DNA of 64,000 bases from CAMBDS01 sp964355675 (GTDB taxonomy: Bacteria; Electryoneota; AABM5-125-24; Hatepunaeales; Hatepunaeaceae): the NCBI GenBank assembly GCA_964355675.1, contig CAYHEC010000009.1, positions 1 through 64,000 of the forward strand, written 5' to 3'. Numbering within the stretch: the first letter of the stretch is position 1; each line of letters starts with the position of its first letter. Position numbers and translations under genes: made by a program. This document shows positions 41,618 through 49,193 of the stretch, piece by piece. The notes beneath the pieces were generated by a model, which worked only from the letters and a program-made list of their open reading frames with translations, had not been told where the DNA came from and did no database searches.

Positions 41618-42568
41618 GAGGACACCCTACGGCAAAAAACACCCTCATACTTTCAGAAAGAATCCTTGTCCCAATCCCGACAACTCATTCTCTCCAGACT
41701 GCTCAGCAGTCTCGACCGGCTAAGCCCCGATGATCCACTCCCTTCGGTCGAAGGCGGCCGCCCGGTCGGCAGTGCGCTCCGCATCGGCGTCACTGGATCG
41801 CTTGGAGCTGGTAAATCCAGCATCATCAACGAACTTGCCCGTCGTTATCGCAAGCATGGCTTGACCGTCGGAATCATAGCTGTAGATCCGTCGTCACCTT
41901 TCACTGGAGGAGCCTTGTTAGGCGACCGCGTCCGCATGGCCGACCTTGCCGGTGACGAGGGCGTCTTCGTGCGTAGTCTTGCCACGCGCGGCTCAACTGG
42001 AGGTCTTGCCGTGACTGCTGTCGATGCCGCCGACATCCTCGACCAGGCAGGATTCGACCGCGTCATCATCGAGACGGTCGGCGTCGGGCAAGTCGAGACC
42101 GACATCGTGGGGGCTTGCGACGTCACAGTCGTCGTGCTCGAGCCGGGATCGGGGGACATGATCCAGAGCATGAAAGCTGGATTGATGGAAATCGCCGATC
42201 TCTTCCTCGTCAATAAGATGGACTTGCGTGGATCCCAGCGCTATCTGAGCGATCTCGAAGGCGCACTCGAATTGAAAAGCTACAAAGTCCGTCCAGGGGT
42301 AATTCCTACTCTGGCTCGCAACGGCGATGGCTTGGACGCCTTTTATGATTGGGTCGAAGAAAGGTACTCCTCCGCGTCGAATGACGGCACTTTGATTGAG
42401 AGAAGGACAGCTCAGCGGATCGACCGGACGAGACGTGTGGCGGAGCAGTTGTTGCTGAAGCGATTCTGGGAGATGACGCCACCGGAGCGAGTTCAGGAAG
42501 CAAGCGATGGAACAGGCGGTATTCGCCGCGCGGCTCAGAAATTGGTGAAGAGAGTGTTGGGGAAGTAG
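41552..42568 (+). CDS. meaB: MeaB/ArgK-type GTPase, methylmalonyl-CoA mutase chaperone
   Basis: 338 residues. Walker A GSLGAGKS (82-89), the switch-like VDPSSPFTGGALLGDRVRM, ETVGVGQVE and the NKMD base-recognition motif define the MeaB group, which protects and reloads B12-dependent methylmalonyl-CoA mutase. The mutase is not in the window. The called ATG (41552) lies in a palindrome, and residues 1-24 (MLGGRGRPPGHS onward) are repeat-encoded. Homology begins around SQSRQLILSRLLSSL, so a TTG near 41667 is an alternative start. Confidence 0.88.
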   Translation: MLGGRGRPPGHSRHIIEYFNELEDTLRQKTPSYFQKESLSQSRQLILSRLLSSLDRLSPDDPLPSVEGGRPVGSALRIGVTGSLGAGKSSIINELARRYRKHGLTVGIIAVDPSSPFTGGALLGDRVRMADLAGDEGVFVRSLATRGSTGGLAVTAVDAADILDQAGFDRVIIETVGVGQVETDIVGACDVTVVVLEPGSGDMIQSMKAGLMEIADLFLVNKMDLRGSQRYLSDLEGALELKSYKVRPGVIPTLARNGDGLDAFYDWVEERYSSASNDGTLIERRTAQRIDRTRRVAEQLLLKRFWEMTPPERVQEASDGTGGIRRAAQKLVKRVLGK

Positions 42569-42726
42569 GTTTGGCTTCCAGCCCGACATTTAAACCAATC
42601 CTCTGGAAAGGGAAGCACTCCGCTTACTTTTGGCGGGGTGTTTCTTTATATTAATAGGTTGTGCAAAGGAAAATTCTTGCTACCAATCCCGCCGTGGGTA
42701 GCAAGCTATTAGTAAGCTGATGTCAG

Positions 42727-42754
42727 TTTCTGCCGACCGCGGCGGGTCGGCAGT
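42727..42754. repeat. TGCCGACC palindrome
   Basis: TCTGCCGACCGCGGCGGGTC then GGCAGTGG, just before gatE. A copy is at 38950. Confidence 0.8.
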
Positions 42755-42773
42755 GGATGATTAAAATAAACTA

Positions 42774-44750
42774 TTGACCAAAGAAATTCTTCCTATTGGC
42801 GTTAATCGCCCGATGCCGGACGACCCGGATTATCTGAATTTTCGTTTTAAGCCGTTCACCGAGATGACTGAAGACGATTATTTTCAGATAGGCTTCAGGT
42901 CAGGACTTGAAGTGCATCAACAACTTCTTACTTCGAAGAAGCTGTTTTGCCATTGTCCGGCGGGTCGCTACTCAGATATCTATCATGCTGAGATACTTCG
43001 ACACATGCGGCCGACTCTTTCTGAGCTTGGTGAATACGACGGCACGGCGTTGATGGAGTTCAAGACTCGCAAAGATATTATCTACCACATTAATCGTGAA
43101 ACGGTCTGCACCTATGAGATGGACGATACACCGCCATTTCATCTGAATCAAGACGCCCTCGATATCGCTCTCCAAGCGGCAATGTTGTATCGTTGTGCAT
43201 TAGTTGATGAAATACATATTGCGCGGAAACAATACCTCGATGGCTCGATTCCAACCGGTTTCCAACGGACAACCCTCGTTGGTGTGGACGGGAAAATCCC
43301 CTTTAAAGATCGTGAAATCGATGTAATTCAGGTAGGTCTTGAAGAGGACTCATGCCGTGAAGTATCGGATATTGGCCACACGCGGATTTATTTGGCTGAT
43401 CGGCTTGGAATGCCACTCATTGAGACAGTTACCGGTCCTCAAATGGTTACTCCTCAAGAGGTTGCCGAGGTTGGCGAGATTATTCGAAGGCTTGCTCGAT
43501 CTACCGGTAAAGTCAGAACTGGTATTGGCGCCGCAAGGCAGGACGTCAATGTCTCCATACACGGGGGAACTCGTATTGAGATAAAAGGAGTCTCTAAATT
43601 GCTGTTAGTTCCATTGTTGACTTACAACGAAGCGATCCGACAATTTAATCTATTACGTTTACGAGAGGAACTCCGTTGTCGCAATATAACGCCCCTGACG
43701 TTTTCTTCCCGTGTCGATGATGTGACTCGGATTCTTCGGAAATCTCGATATCAGCCAATCCGCGAGGCGATTGCACAAGGGAAAATAGTCGAGTGCATTA
43801 CGTTGCCGGGATTTCACCGTCTTCTCCATTGGCCTACTCAAACTGATACTTCTTTTGGGGCTGAGATTGCAGATCGTGTTCGCGTTATTGCCTGTTTGAC
43901 TGCCCTTCCCAATATCATTCATTCTGACAGTCACTCAGATTTTTTAGCAACCTCAGAATGGTCAGCTTTAAAAAAGGCTGTTGGCGGCACGGAGGACGAT
44001 ACACTCGTACTGGTTTGGGGGAATCTGATCGATGTTGCGACTGCGGCTCGAGAAATAGTAGCGCGCGCATACGAAGCAACGGTTGGTATTCCTTCAGAAA
44101 CCCGGCAGGCATTCCCGGATGGAACTAACGGCTTTGAGAGGATACTTCCCGGACCGAACCGAATGTATCCTGATACAGATTTACCACCAAAAAAGGTCAC
44201 TGCGGAAAGGCTCGATTCTCTGAGAGCACAGCTTCCTGAGTATTATTGGGACAGGGAACAGTGGTACCGTAGATTAGGTGTCCCGTCCGATTGCATCAGA
44301 TTACTTGCCATTTCCATTTACGCTCCGATTTTCAAGAAAGCTGTCAAAGAGTGGAAGCTCGATCCAAAAATGGTCGCCGTTACATTGATTCAAATCCCCA
44401 AGTCCCTTAAACGAAAGAAAATAACAACTGATCTACTGACCCCGGAGGTTATGGAAAGTATCCTTTCCAAGATAGCATCAGGACTGATAACTCGTGAGGG
44501 GATAGTTGATGCAATAATCGAAGCCTCTCGAAGGGGAGTATTCGAGGACGATATGTTACCGGTGTTGGCTAAGAAGCCTGAGATCACGGGATGGGTGGAA
44601 GAGGCTTTCCTACTTGCATCGGGACTCGAGGCAAAAAACAGCGAAGCAAGAATGCGCGCCGCGATGGGTCTGGCGATGAGGCAACTTAAGGGTCGAACTT
44701 CGGGCGTCAAATTAGCTTTGCGGATCGAAGCGAGGCTTAAGGATCTTTGA
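42774..44750 (+). CDS. gatE: Glutamyl-tRNA(Gln) amidotransferase subunit E (archaeal type)
   Basis: 658 residues, much longer than bacterial GatB (about 480) and close to archaeal GatE, which has an AspRS-like GAD insertion and a YqeY-like tail. Landmarks are GLEVHQQLLTSKKLFCHCP, the kinase-like core (YLDGSIPTGFQRT), VNVSIHGGTRIEIKGV and PGPNRMYPDTDLPP. GatE phosphorylates Glu-tRNA(Gln), and GatD supplies ammonia from Asn or Gln. gatD starts 60 bp downstream, supporting the assignment. The start is TTG; an ATG at residue 14 is an alternative. Confidence 0.9.
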   Translation: MTKEILPIGVNRPMPDDPDYLNFRFKPFTEMTEDDYFQIGFRSGLEVHQQLLTSKKLFCHCPAGRYSDIYHAEILRHMRPTLSELGEYDGTALMEFKTRKDIIYHINRETVCTYEMDDTPPFHLNQDALDIALQAAMLYRCALVDEIHIARKQYLDGSIPTGFQRTTLVGVDGKIPFKDREIDVIQVGLEEDSCREVSDIGHTRIYLADRLGMPLIETVTGPQMVTPQEVAEVGEIIRRLARSTGKVRTGIGAARQDVNVSIHGGTRIEIKGVSKLLLVPLLTYNEAIRQFNLLRLREELRCRNITPLTFSSRVDDVTRILRKSRYQPIREAIAQGKIVECITLPGFHRLLHWPTQTDTSFGAEIADRVRVIACLTALPNIIHSDSHSDFLATSEWSALKKAVGGTEDDTLVLVWGNLIDVATAAREIVARAYEATVGIPSETRQAFPDGTNGFERILPGPNRMYPDTDLPPKKVTAERLDSLRAQLPEYYWDREQWYRRLGVPSDCIRLLAISIYAPIFKKAVKEWKLDPKMVAVTLIQIPKSLKRKKITTDLLTPEVMESILSKIASGLITREGIVDAIIEASRRGVFEDDMLPVLAKKPEITGWVEEAFLLASGLEAKNSEARMRAAMGLAMRQLKGRTSGVKLALRIEARLKDL

Positions 44751-44770
44751 TCCTCCTGGTTAACACTCTC

Positions 44771-44806
44771 GAAATCAGAAATCAGAAATTAGAAATTAGA
44801 AATTAA
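44771..44806. repeat. Heptamer tandem array before gatD
   Basis: GAAATCA x2, GAAATTA x3: five units ending 4 bases before the gatD ATG. No Shine-Dalgarno sequence is present. Confidence 0.85.
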
Positions 44807-44809
44807 CAT

Positions 44810-46198
44810 ATGCCGGATCGAGAAAATTACAAAGGTTACCGGGGCGAAGCGCTTTCGACTCTGAAGAACTTCGGAGCGATGGTCTGGAGCGACGCCAACA
44901 TCAAGACGAAACAGGGACTTTTCACTGGTATCATTCTTCCGCGGAGTGAAACAGCTGATCCTCTCCACATCGTGATTAAGCTTCGCAGTGGTTATAACAT
45001 TGGGATAGCGGCTGATAATATCGAAGCCATAGAGATAACAGGCAGAAAAGAGGCTCATTACAAAATTCCTGAAAAGGAATTCCCAAGGGATCCGAAGAAG
45101 CCGTTTGTCAAACTCTTTGGAACGGGGGGCACGATTGCCTCACGTCTTGACTACCGTACTGGGGCGGTCATCCCAGCATTCTCGCCAGGTGAGTTATATG
45201 GATCTGTTCCAGAGCTTGCCGATATTTGTAATCTCGAGACAGAAAAGCTGTACGGCGTCTTCAGTGAGAATATGGGACCAGAGCAATGGCGAGGCACAGC
45301 CGAGGCAATTGGGCGTGAGATAGAGAAAGGCACTCAGGGAATCGTAATCGGTCATGGAACTGATACGATGCATCATACTGCCGCAATACTCTCGTTTATG
45401 GTTCAAAATTCACCTGTTCCGATTGTGATGGTCGGATCGCAAAGATCATCAGATCGTCCCTCGTCTGACGCGGCACTTAACCTGATGCATAGCGTCAAAG
45501 CGGCGGCCGAGTCCGACATAGCCGAGGTTATGGTTTGTATGTTCGGTCCAACCTCCGATGAGTATGGCTTGCTCCATCGCGGGACCCGCGTTCGTAAGAT
45601 GCACTCAAGTTATCGTTCGACATTCAGGACGATTGGCGACATTCCGATAGCAATGGTCAGCAGGGAGAAGATCACGCCACTCAGGCAGGACTACAAACGT
45701 CGGCGCAACGACAAGAGGGTGGTTATCAATACTGCTTTTGAGGAAGCCATTTCAATAGTTTACTATTATCCTAATATGAAAGCAGATATCATCGACAGCT
45801 TGATCGACAATAATTACAAGGGGATCATCATTGCCGGGACGGGACTGGGCCACGTTAACAAGCCACTATATCCAGCGTTGAAGCGAGCCAGAGACAAAGG
45901 CATTGCTGTTTATATGACGGTGCAGACGTTGTGGGGATACGTTCAGATGTATGTTTATGACACCGGTCGTGATATGATGGAACTGGGAGTGGTTCCGATG
46001 GCAAATATGCTCCCGGAAGTTGGTTATGTCAAACTCGGCTGGGCATTGGGACAAACAAATGATCTGGAAAAAGTGAAGGAGATCATGTACACTCCCATTG
46101 CGGGCGAGATCACCGAGCGCGAGCCCTCCAATGGGTATCTAATTTTGCAGGGCGGTATCCCGGAAGTTGAGGAATTTATCAGCAAGGTGAGGAAATGA
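44810..46198 (+). CDS. gatD: Glutamyl-tRNA(Gln) amidotransferase subunit D (archaeal type)
   Basis: 462 residues. An N-terminal beta-barrel segment (about 1-85; GALSTLKNFGAMVW-like, TKQGLFTGIILPR) precedes an L-asparaginase domain with the two catalytic Thr motifs, FGTGGTIASRLDY (about 103-115) and GHGTDTMHHTA, plus the SDAALNLMHSVKAA block. The N-terminal extension and pairing with gatE distinguish it from a free asparaginase. Together GatDE convert Glu-tRNA(Gln) to Gln-tRNA(Gln). This amidotransferase is known as the archaeal solution. Confidence 0.9.
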   Translation: MPDRENYKGYRGEALSTLKNFGAMVWSDANIKTKQGLFTGIILPRSETADPLHIVIKLRSGYNIGIAADNIEAIEITGRKEAHYKIPEKEFPRDPKKPFVKLFGTGGTIASRLDYRTGAVIPAFSPGELYGSVPELADICNLETEKLYGVFSENMGPEQWRGTAEAIGREIEKGTQGIVIGHGTDTMHHTAAILSFMVQNSPVPIVMVGSQRSSDRPSSDAALNLMHSVKAAAESDIAEVMVCMFGPTSDEYGLLHRGTRVRKMHSSYRSTFRTIGDIPIAMVSREKITPLRQDYKRRRNDKRVVINTAFEEAISIVYYYPNMKADIIDSLIDNNYKGIIIAGTGLGHVNKPLYPALKRARDKGIAVYMTVQTLWGYVQMYVYDTGRDMMELGVVPMANMLPEVGYVKLGWALGQTNDLEKVKEIMYTPIAGEITEREPSNGYLILQGGIPEVEEFISKVRK

Positions 46199-46297
46199 CT
46201 CTGGGTGTTTACCGCAAATAATTGCGACAACCGAGTAAATCTAAACAAGACTGCGAGCATCAATTGCTTGATTGCAGTCAATAATAAAGAGGTTACA

Positions 46298-46756
46298 ATG
46301 GCGAATTTTGCTCAATCGCGGGAAATCAGCGACGAAGCGTGGGACAACCGAGAAAGTGAATGGACTAATCGGTCCTTTTATTTTGTAAATTGTATATTTA
46401 TCCTTGGAAATCCCATCGGGCTCGAAGGGAAGCTCGAACAACTCAATCGAGATATCAAAACGAACAATTACAAAGTGAAAAACTCGATGGTACTGATTGA
46501 GTACGGGAAGATGAAAGCCCGGGTGATGGTTGAAGTCGAGAAAAAAGATCAATATGACGCGCAGATCCACACCTACGACGTTCACACAAATTGTGACACA
46601 AAGATTCACTATTTCGCTAAAGGCGGCATTTCCAAAGGGTTTGATACCTTAAAAGAACGCGTTGCCGCACGGAGAAGTCGCGATCCGCGTCAACTGTTCT
46701 ATATGTATCAACCGAGTTCAACTGCTGACAAGACAATACTCTTCGCGTTGACGTAA
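46298..46756 (+). CDS. Conserved-looking protein of unknown function
   Basis: 152 residues from the ATG at 46298 (GAGG 8 bases upstream); an earlier GTG at 46205 is less likely. No signal peptide or membrane helix. The C-terminal half is basic and Cys/His-containing (YDVHTNCDTKIHYFAKGG). I cannot assign a family. It sits 99 bp after gatD on the same strand. Confidence 0.6.
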   Translation: MANFAQSREISDEAWDNRESEWTNRSFYFVNCIFILGNPIGLEGKLEQLNRDIKTNNYKVKNSMVLIEYGKMKARVMVEVEKKDQYDAQIHTYDVHTNCDTKIHYFAKGGISKGFDTLKERVAARRSRDPRQLFYMYQPSSTADKTILFALT

Positions 46757-46764
46757 TCTGTTGC

Positions 46765-46880
46765 TGTCGCAGGGTGGGGACACCCTGCGACAAGTGAAAT
46801 ACTTCGTTCCGACCAGACCCTTCCGTCGCCGAGTTGCACGAATGAACGGCGCACGAGGGCATGCGCCGGGACTTTAATCC
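46765..46880. repeat. Two palindromes before the MBL hydrolase gene
   Basis: 46765-46792: arm TGTCGCAGGGTG, loop GGGA. 46848-46869: CGGCGCACGAGGGCATGCGC then CG. Confidence 0.8.
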
Positions 46881-46949
46881 AATCTTGCAGCATCCCAGTT
46901 GTCTATTATACCCCTGACGAAATTGAGAATAGAATCGGAGGAAAATCAA

Positions 46950-47597
46950 ATGGATGAAAAAATCAAGAACATGCTGAATAACATCCAGCTTATCGGCCAT
47001 GCCGCGGTTAAGATTACCGGTTCCAAAATCATCTACATCGACCCCTGGAAATTGCCAGCTGGTATGGGAGGTGATGGCGACCTCATACTCGTGACACACA
47101 ACCACTATGATCATCTGAGTATTCCTGACATCAAGAAAGCGCTGGCTAAGGACGGCAAAACGCTGGTTGCCGAGTGTTGTCGGGAGAAGTTCCCGACCGC
47201 CGATCAATACACGCTACCCTACATGAAACACCGCATTGCCGGACTTGACGTCTATGCTACTGCCGCCTATAACATCGATAAGCAGTTCCATACTCGCGAG
47301 ATGGGCTTTGTCGGTTACATCATCGAACTCGATGGTGTGAAGATCTACCAGACGGGCGACTGCGACGCCTTTCCTCACATGCGCGATTTCGAGTGCGATA
47401 TTGTCCTGTTGCCCGTATCCGGAACCTACGTGATGAATCCGTCGCAAGCTGTCGATGCTGTCAACATGTTGAAACCCAAAGTCGCCATCCCGATTCACTG
47501 GGGCGACCCAGATGTTGTCGGCAGTCGGAAAGATGCGGAAGCGTTTCAGAAGCTTGCGCCGTGTGAAGTGGTCATTAAAGACCCTATTCGATCATGA
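46950..47597 (+). CDS. Metallo-beta-lactamase-fold hydrolase (UlaG-like)
   Basis: 215 residues from the ATG at 46950, with GGAGG about 9 bases upstream; an upstream in-frame start at 46899 is rejected. The metal motif THNHYDHLS (about 50-58) and further His/Asp (TGDCDAFPH, IPIHWGD) belong to the UlaG/L-ascorbate-6-phosphate lactonase-like group, which often hydrolyses phosphoesters or nucleic acid ends. The substrate is unknown. The gene overlaps gatC by 4 bases. Confidence 0.85.
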   Translation: MDEKIKNMLNNIQLIGHAAVKITGSKIIYIDPWKLPAGMGGDGDLILVTHNHYDHLSIPDIKKALAKDGKTLVAECCREKFPTADQYTLPYMKHRIAGLDVYATAAYNIDKQFHTREMGFVGYIIELDGVKIYQTGDCDAFPHMRDFECDIVLLPVSGTYVMNPSQAVDAVNMLKPKVAIPIHWGDPDVVGSRKDAEAFQKLAPCEVVIKDPIRS

Positions 47598-47911
47598 AAC
47601 ACGAAGGGACGAAGGGACGAAGAATAACTCAGGATGAGGTTGAACGGATCGCAACTTTGGCGAGATTGTCACCTACTCCAACCGAACGAGAACATCTCGC
47701 CGATGAAATGTCTGCCATCATCGGCTTTGTCGAACAACTCAATGAACTGGATACGTCGTCGATTGAGCCGCTCCACCACGTCCTTGATCTTCATTCGGTG
47801 ATGAGGGATGACCTTGTACAAGAATCTCTTCCGGTTGAAGAAGCGCTGAAGAACGCTCCCCATCGGAAGGGAGACTATTTTGTCGTTCCGAGGGTGATTA
47901 AAGGGGCTTAG
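47594..47911 (+). CDS. gatC: Glutamyl/aspartyl-tRNA amidotransferase subunit C
   Basis: 105 residues. VERIATLARLSPTPTEREHLADEMSAIIGFVEQLNELDT is the GatC helical belt, followed by SIEPLHHVL and the C-terminal YFVVPRVIK that wraps GatA/GatB. Its ATG overlaps the upstream TGA (ATGA). The first residues (MKHEGTKGRR) come from an 8-bp tandem GAAGGGAC repeat. It implies the usual bacterial GatCAB, although gatA and gatB are outside the window, alongside the archaeal-type GatDE. Confidence 0.88.
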   Translation: MKHEGTKGRRITQDEVERIATLARLSPTPTEREHLADEMSAIIGFVEQLNELDTSSIEPLHHVLDLHSVMRDDLVQESLPVEEALKNAPHRKGDYFVVPRVIKGA

Positions 47912-47918
47912 GTTTCCT

Positions 47919-47952
47919 AAATTCATAAATCATAAATCATAAATCTTAAATT
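47919..47952. repeat. Heptamer tandem array before kdsB
   Basis: CATAAAT x3, CTTAAAT and partial units; its end merges with the TTG start of kdsB. Confidence 0.85.
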
Positions 47953-48736
47953 GATCTACGGAATTATTCCCGCCCGCTACGGATCAACCCGCCTCCCCGG
48001 CAAAATGTTGCTTGAGGTCGAGGGCAAGCCTGTCCTCTGGCACACTTGGTCTCGAGCGTCCAAAGCGACCAGACTCGACCGACTGGTCATCGCCGCCGGT
48101 GATGAGATCATCGCCAATGCCGCCCGGTCGTGGGGGGCTGACGTTGTTGAGACATTTGACGAGTGCCAGAGCGGCTCGGACCGGGTCTGGCAAGCGTATA
48201 AGAAAGTGCAGAGTGCAGAGTGCAGATTGCAGAGAAAAGGCCAGGCGGACGCCTTCGTCCGCCCAGCCGACATCGTCATCAATATTCAAGGTGACGAGGT
48301 TCAGCTTGATCCCCGAACAATTGATGCAGTTGTTACGAAACTTCTTGCCGATCCTGAAGCCGGGGTGGGAACTGCCGCCGCGCCGATTATTGAAGAGGCA
48401 GACTACCAAGGTGATGCTATTGTTAAGGTTGTTCTTGATGCACATGATCGAGCGCTTTACTTTTCCCGCGCACCAATTCCCTATGGTAAATTTCAAAAAT
48501 CAGAAATCAAAAATCAGAAATTATTACGTCACATCGGAATCTACGCCTACCGTAAGGAAGCGCTTGAGCAGTTCGTTGCACTACCCCCAAGCCGTCTGGA
48601 GTTGACCGAACGCCTCGAACAACTTCGTCTGGTCGAGCAGGGGGTGCGATATTGCGTGGCAATTGTTGAACATGCGGGAGTTGAGGTCAATACGGCGGAA
48701 GATTTGGCAAAAGTGAGAGGGGAAACTCGTGAGTGA
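47951..48736 (+). CDS. kdsB: 3-Deoxy-manno-octulosonate cytidylyltransferase
   Basis: 261 residues. It activates Kdo as CMP-Kdo for lipopolysaccharide. IIPARYGSTRLPGKML (5-20), the CTP-site LVIAAGDE, INIQGDE and RHIGIYAYRKEAL are diagnostic. Two in-frame repeat insertions interrupt it. Residues about 85-105 come from a heptamer array plus a GGCGGACGCC palindrome, placed before INIQGDE. Residues about 181-191 (FQKSEIKNQKL) come from a second heptamer array just before RHIGIYAYR. Both fall at loops, so a functional protein is plausible. The TTG start overlaps the upstream heptamer array. Confidence 0.93.
   Translation: MIYGIIPARYGSTRLPGKMLLEVEGKPVLWHTWSRASKATRLDRLVIAAGDEIIANAARSWGADVVETFDECQSGSDRVWQAYKKVQSAECRLQRKGQADAFVRPADIVINIQGDEVQLDPRTIDAVVTKLLADPEAGVGTAAAPIIEEADYQGDAIVKVVLDAHDRALYFSRAPIPYGKFQKSEIKNQKLLRHIGIYAYRKEALEQFVALPPSRLELTERLEQLRLVEQGVRYCVAIVEHAGVEVNTAEDLAKVRGETRE
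48205..48264. repeat. Heptamer array plus palindrome inside kdsB
   Basis: GTGCAGA x3 and TTGCAGA (48205-48234), then CCAGGCGGACGCCTTCGTCC then GCC (48241-48264), translated in frame. Confidence 0.9.
48494..48522. repeat. Heptamer array inside kdsB
   Basis: AAAATCA, GAAATCA, AAAATCA, GAAATTA: four units translated in frame. Confidence 0.9.
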
Positions 48737-48872
48737 TTTATTATTTAAGATCGAACCAGAACAGTTTGTACGTATTTTGGTGGCAATTTGGAGAAATTGT
48801 TGCGGAGGCATTATAGGGATAAGGCGAACGTCAGAATCAACATTGCATCGAATGGCCAGAGAGTTAACTTAA
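48729..48872 (+). CDS. Possible 47-residue peptide
   Basis: GTG start overlapping the kdsB stop (GTGAGTGA), ending TAA at 48872. The product begins MSDLLFKIEPEQFVRILVAI. No family was recognised, and it may be non-coding. Confidence 0.25.
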   Translation: MSDLLFKIEPEQFVRILVAIWRNCCGGIIGIRRTSESTLHRMARELT

Positions 48873-48882
48873 AAATCAAATA

Positions 48883-49059
48883 ATGCCCTACAACAACGAT
48901 TCCGACACTCTCGAACTCATCGAGAATCGTCTCAGTAACCTTGCCGACGAGGCGTTGACCGTCGGTCCGGAATTGCGCGAAGCCATGTTGTTTGCTCAGC
49001 CCCTGCTTGCTGAGGAATGGCTAAGCCCTGAGGAGGAAGAGGCATGGGCGCGCTTGTAA
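48883..49059 (+). CDS. Small acidic protein, possibly antitoxin-like
   Basis: 58 residues (MPYNNDSDTLELIENRLSNL onward, ending SPEEEEAWARL). It is acidic and helical; the length and acidic tail resemble addiction-module antitoxins, but no toxin gene follows. Three palindromes and pyrG come next. Confidence 0.45.
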   Translation: MPYNNDSDTLELIENRLSNLADEALTVGPELREAMLFAQPLLAEEWLSPEEEEAWARL

Positions 49060-49071
49060 AATTGAACTCAT

Positions 49072-49164
49072 GGAGGGCGGGTTTAAACCCGCCCTCCAAG
49101 TGCTGACTGAAAGTCAGCACTCCCAAACCTACGAAATTCTCAAGGGCGGACTAAAGTCCGCCCT
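49072..49164. repeat. Three palindromes upstream of pyrG
   Basis: 49072-49097 (perfect, half GGAGGGCGGGTTT), 49100-49120 (arm GTGCTGACT) and 49143-49164 (AGGGCGGACT arm). They end 30 bp before the pyrG start and could affect its leader. Confidence 0.9.
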
Positions 49165-49193
49165 CCAAGTGAATAGTTATTTGGAAGCTAATC

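Noticed and set aside
42774..44750. Ordinary bacterial gatB
   Set aside because: Length 658, GatE-specific insertion and tail, and adjacency to gatD argue for GatE.
44810..46198. Stand-alone L-asparaginase
   Set aside because: The N-terminal beta-barrel extension and gatE neighbour fit GatD better.
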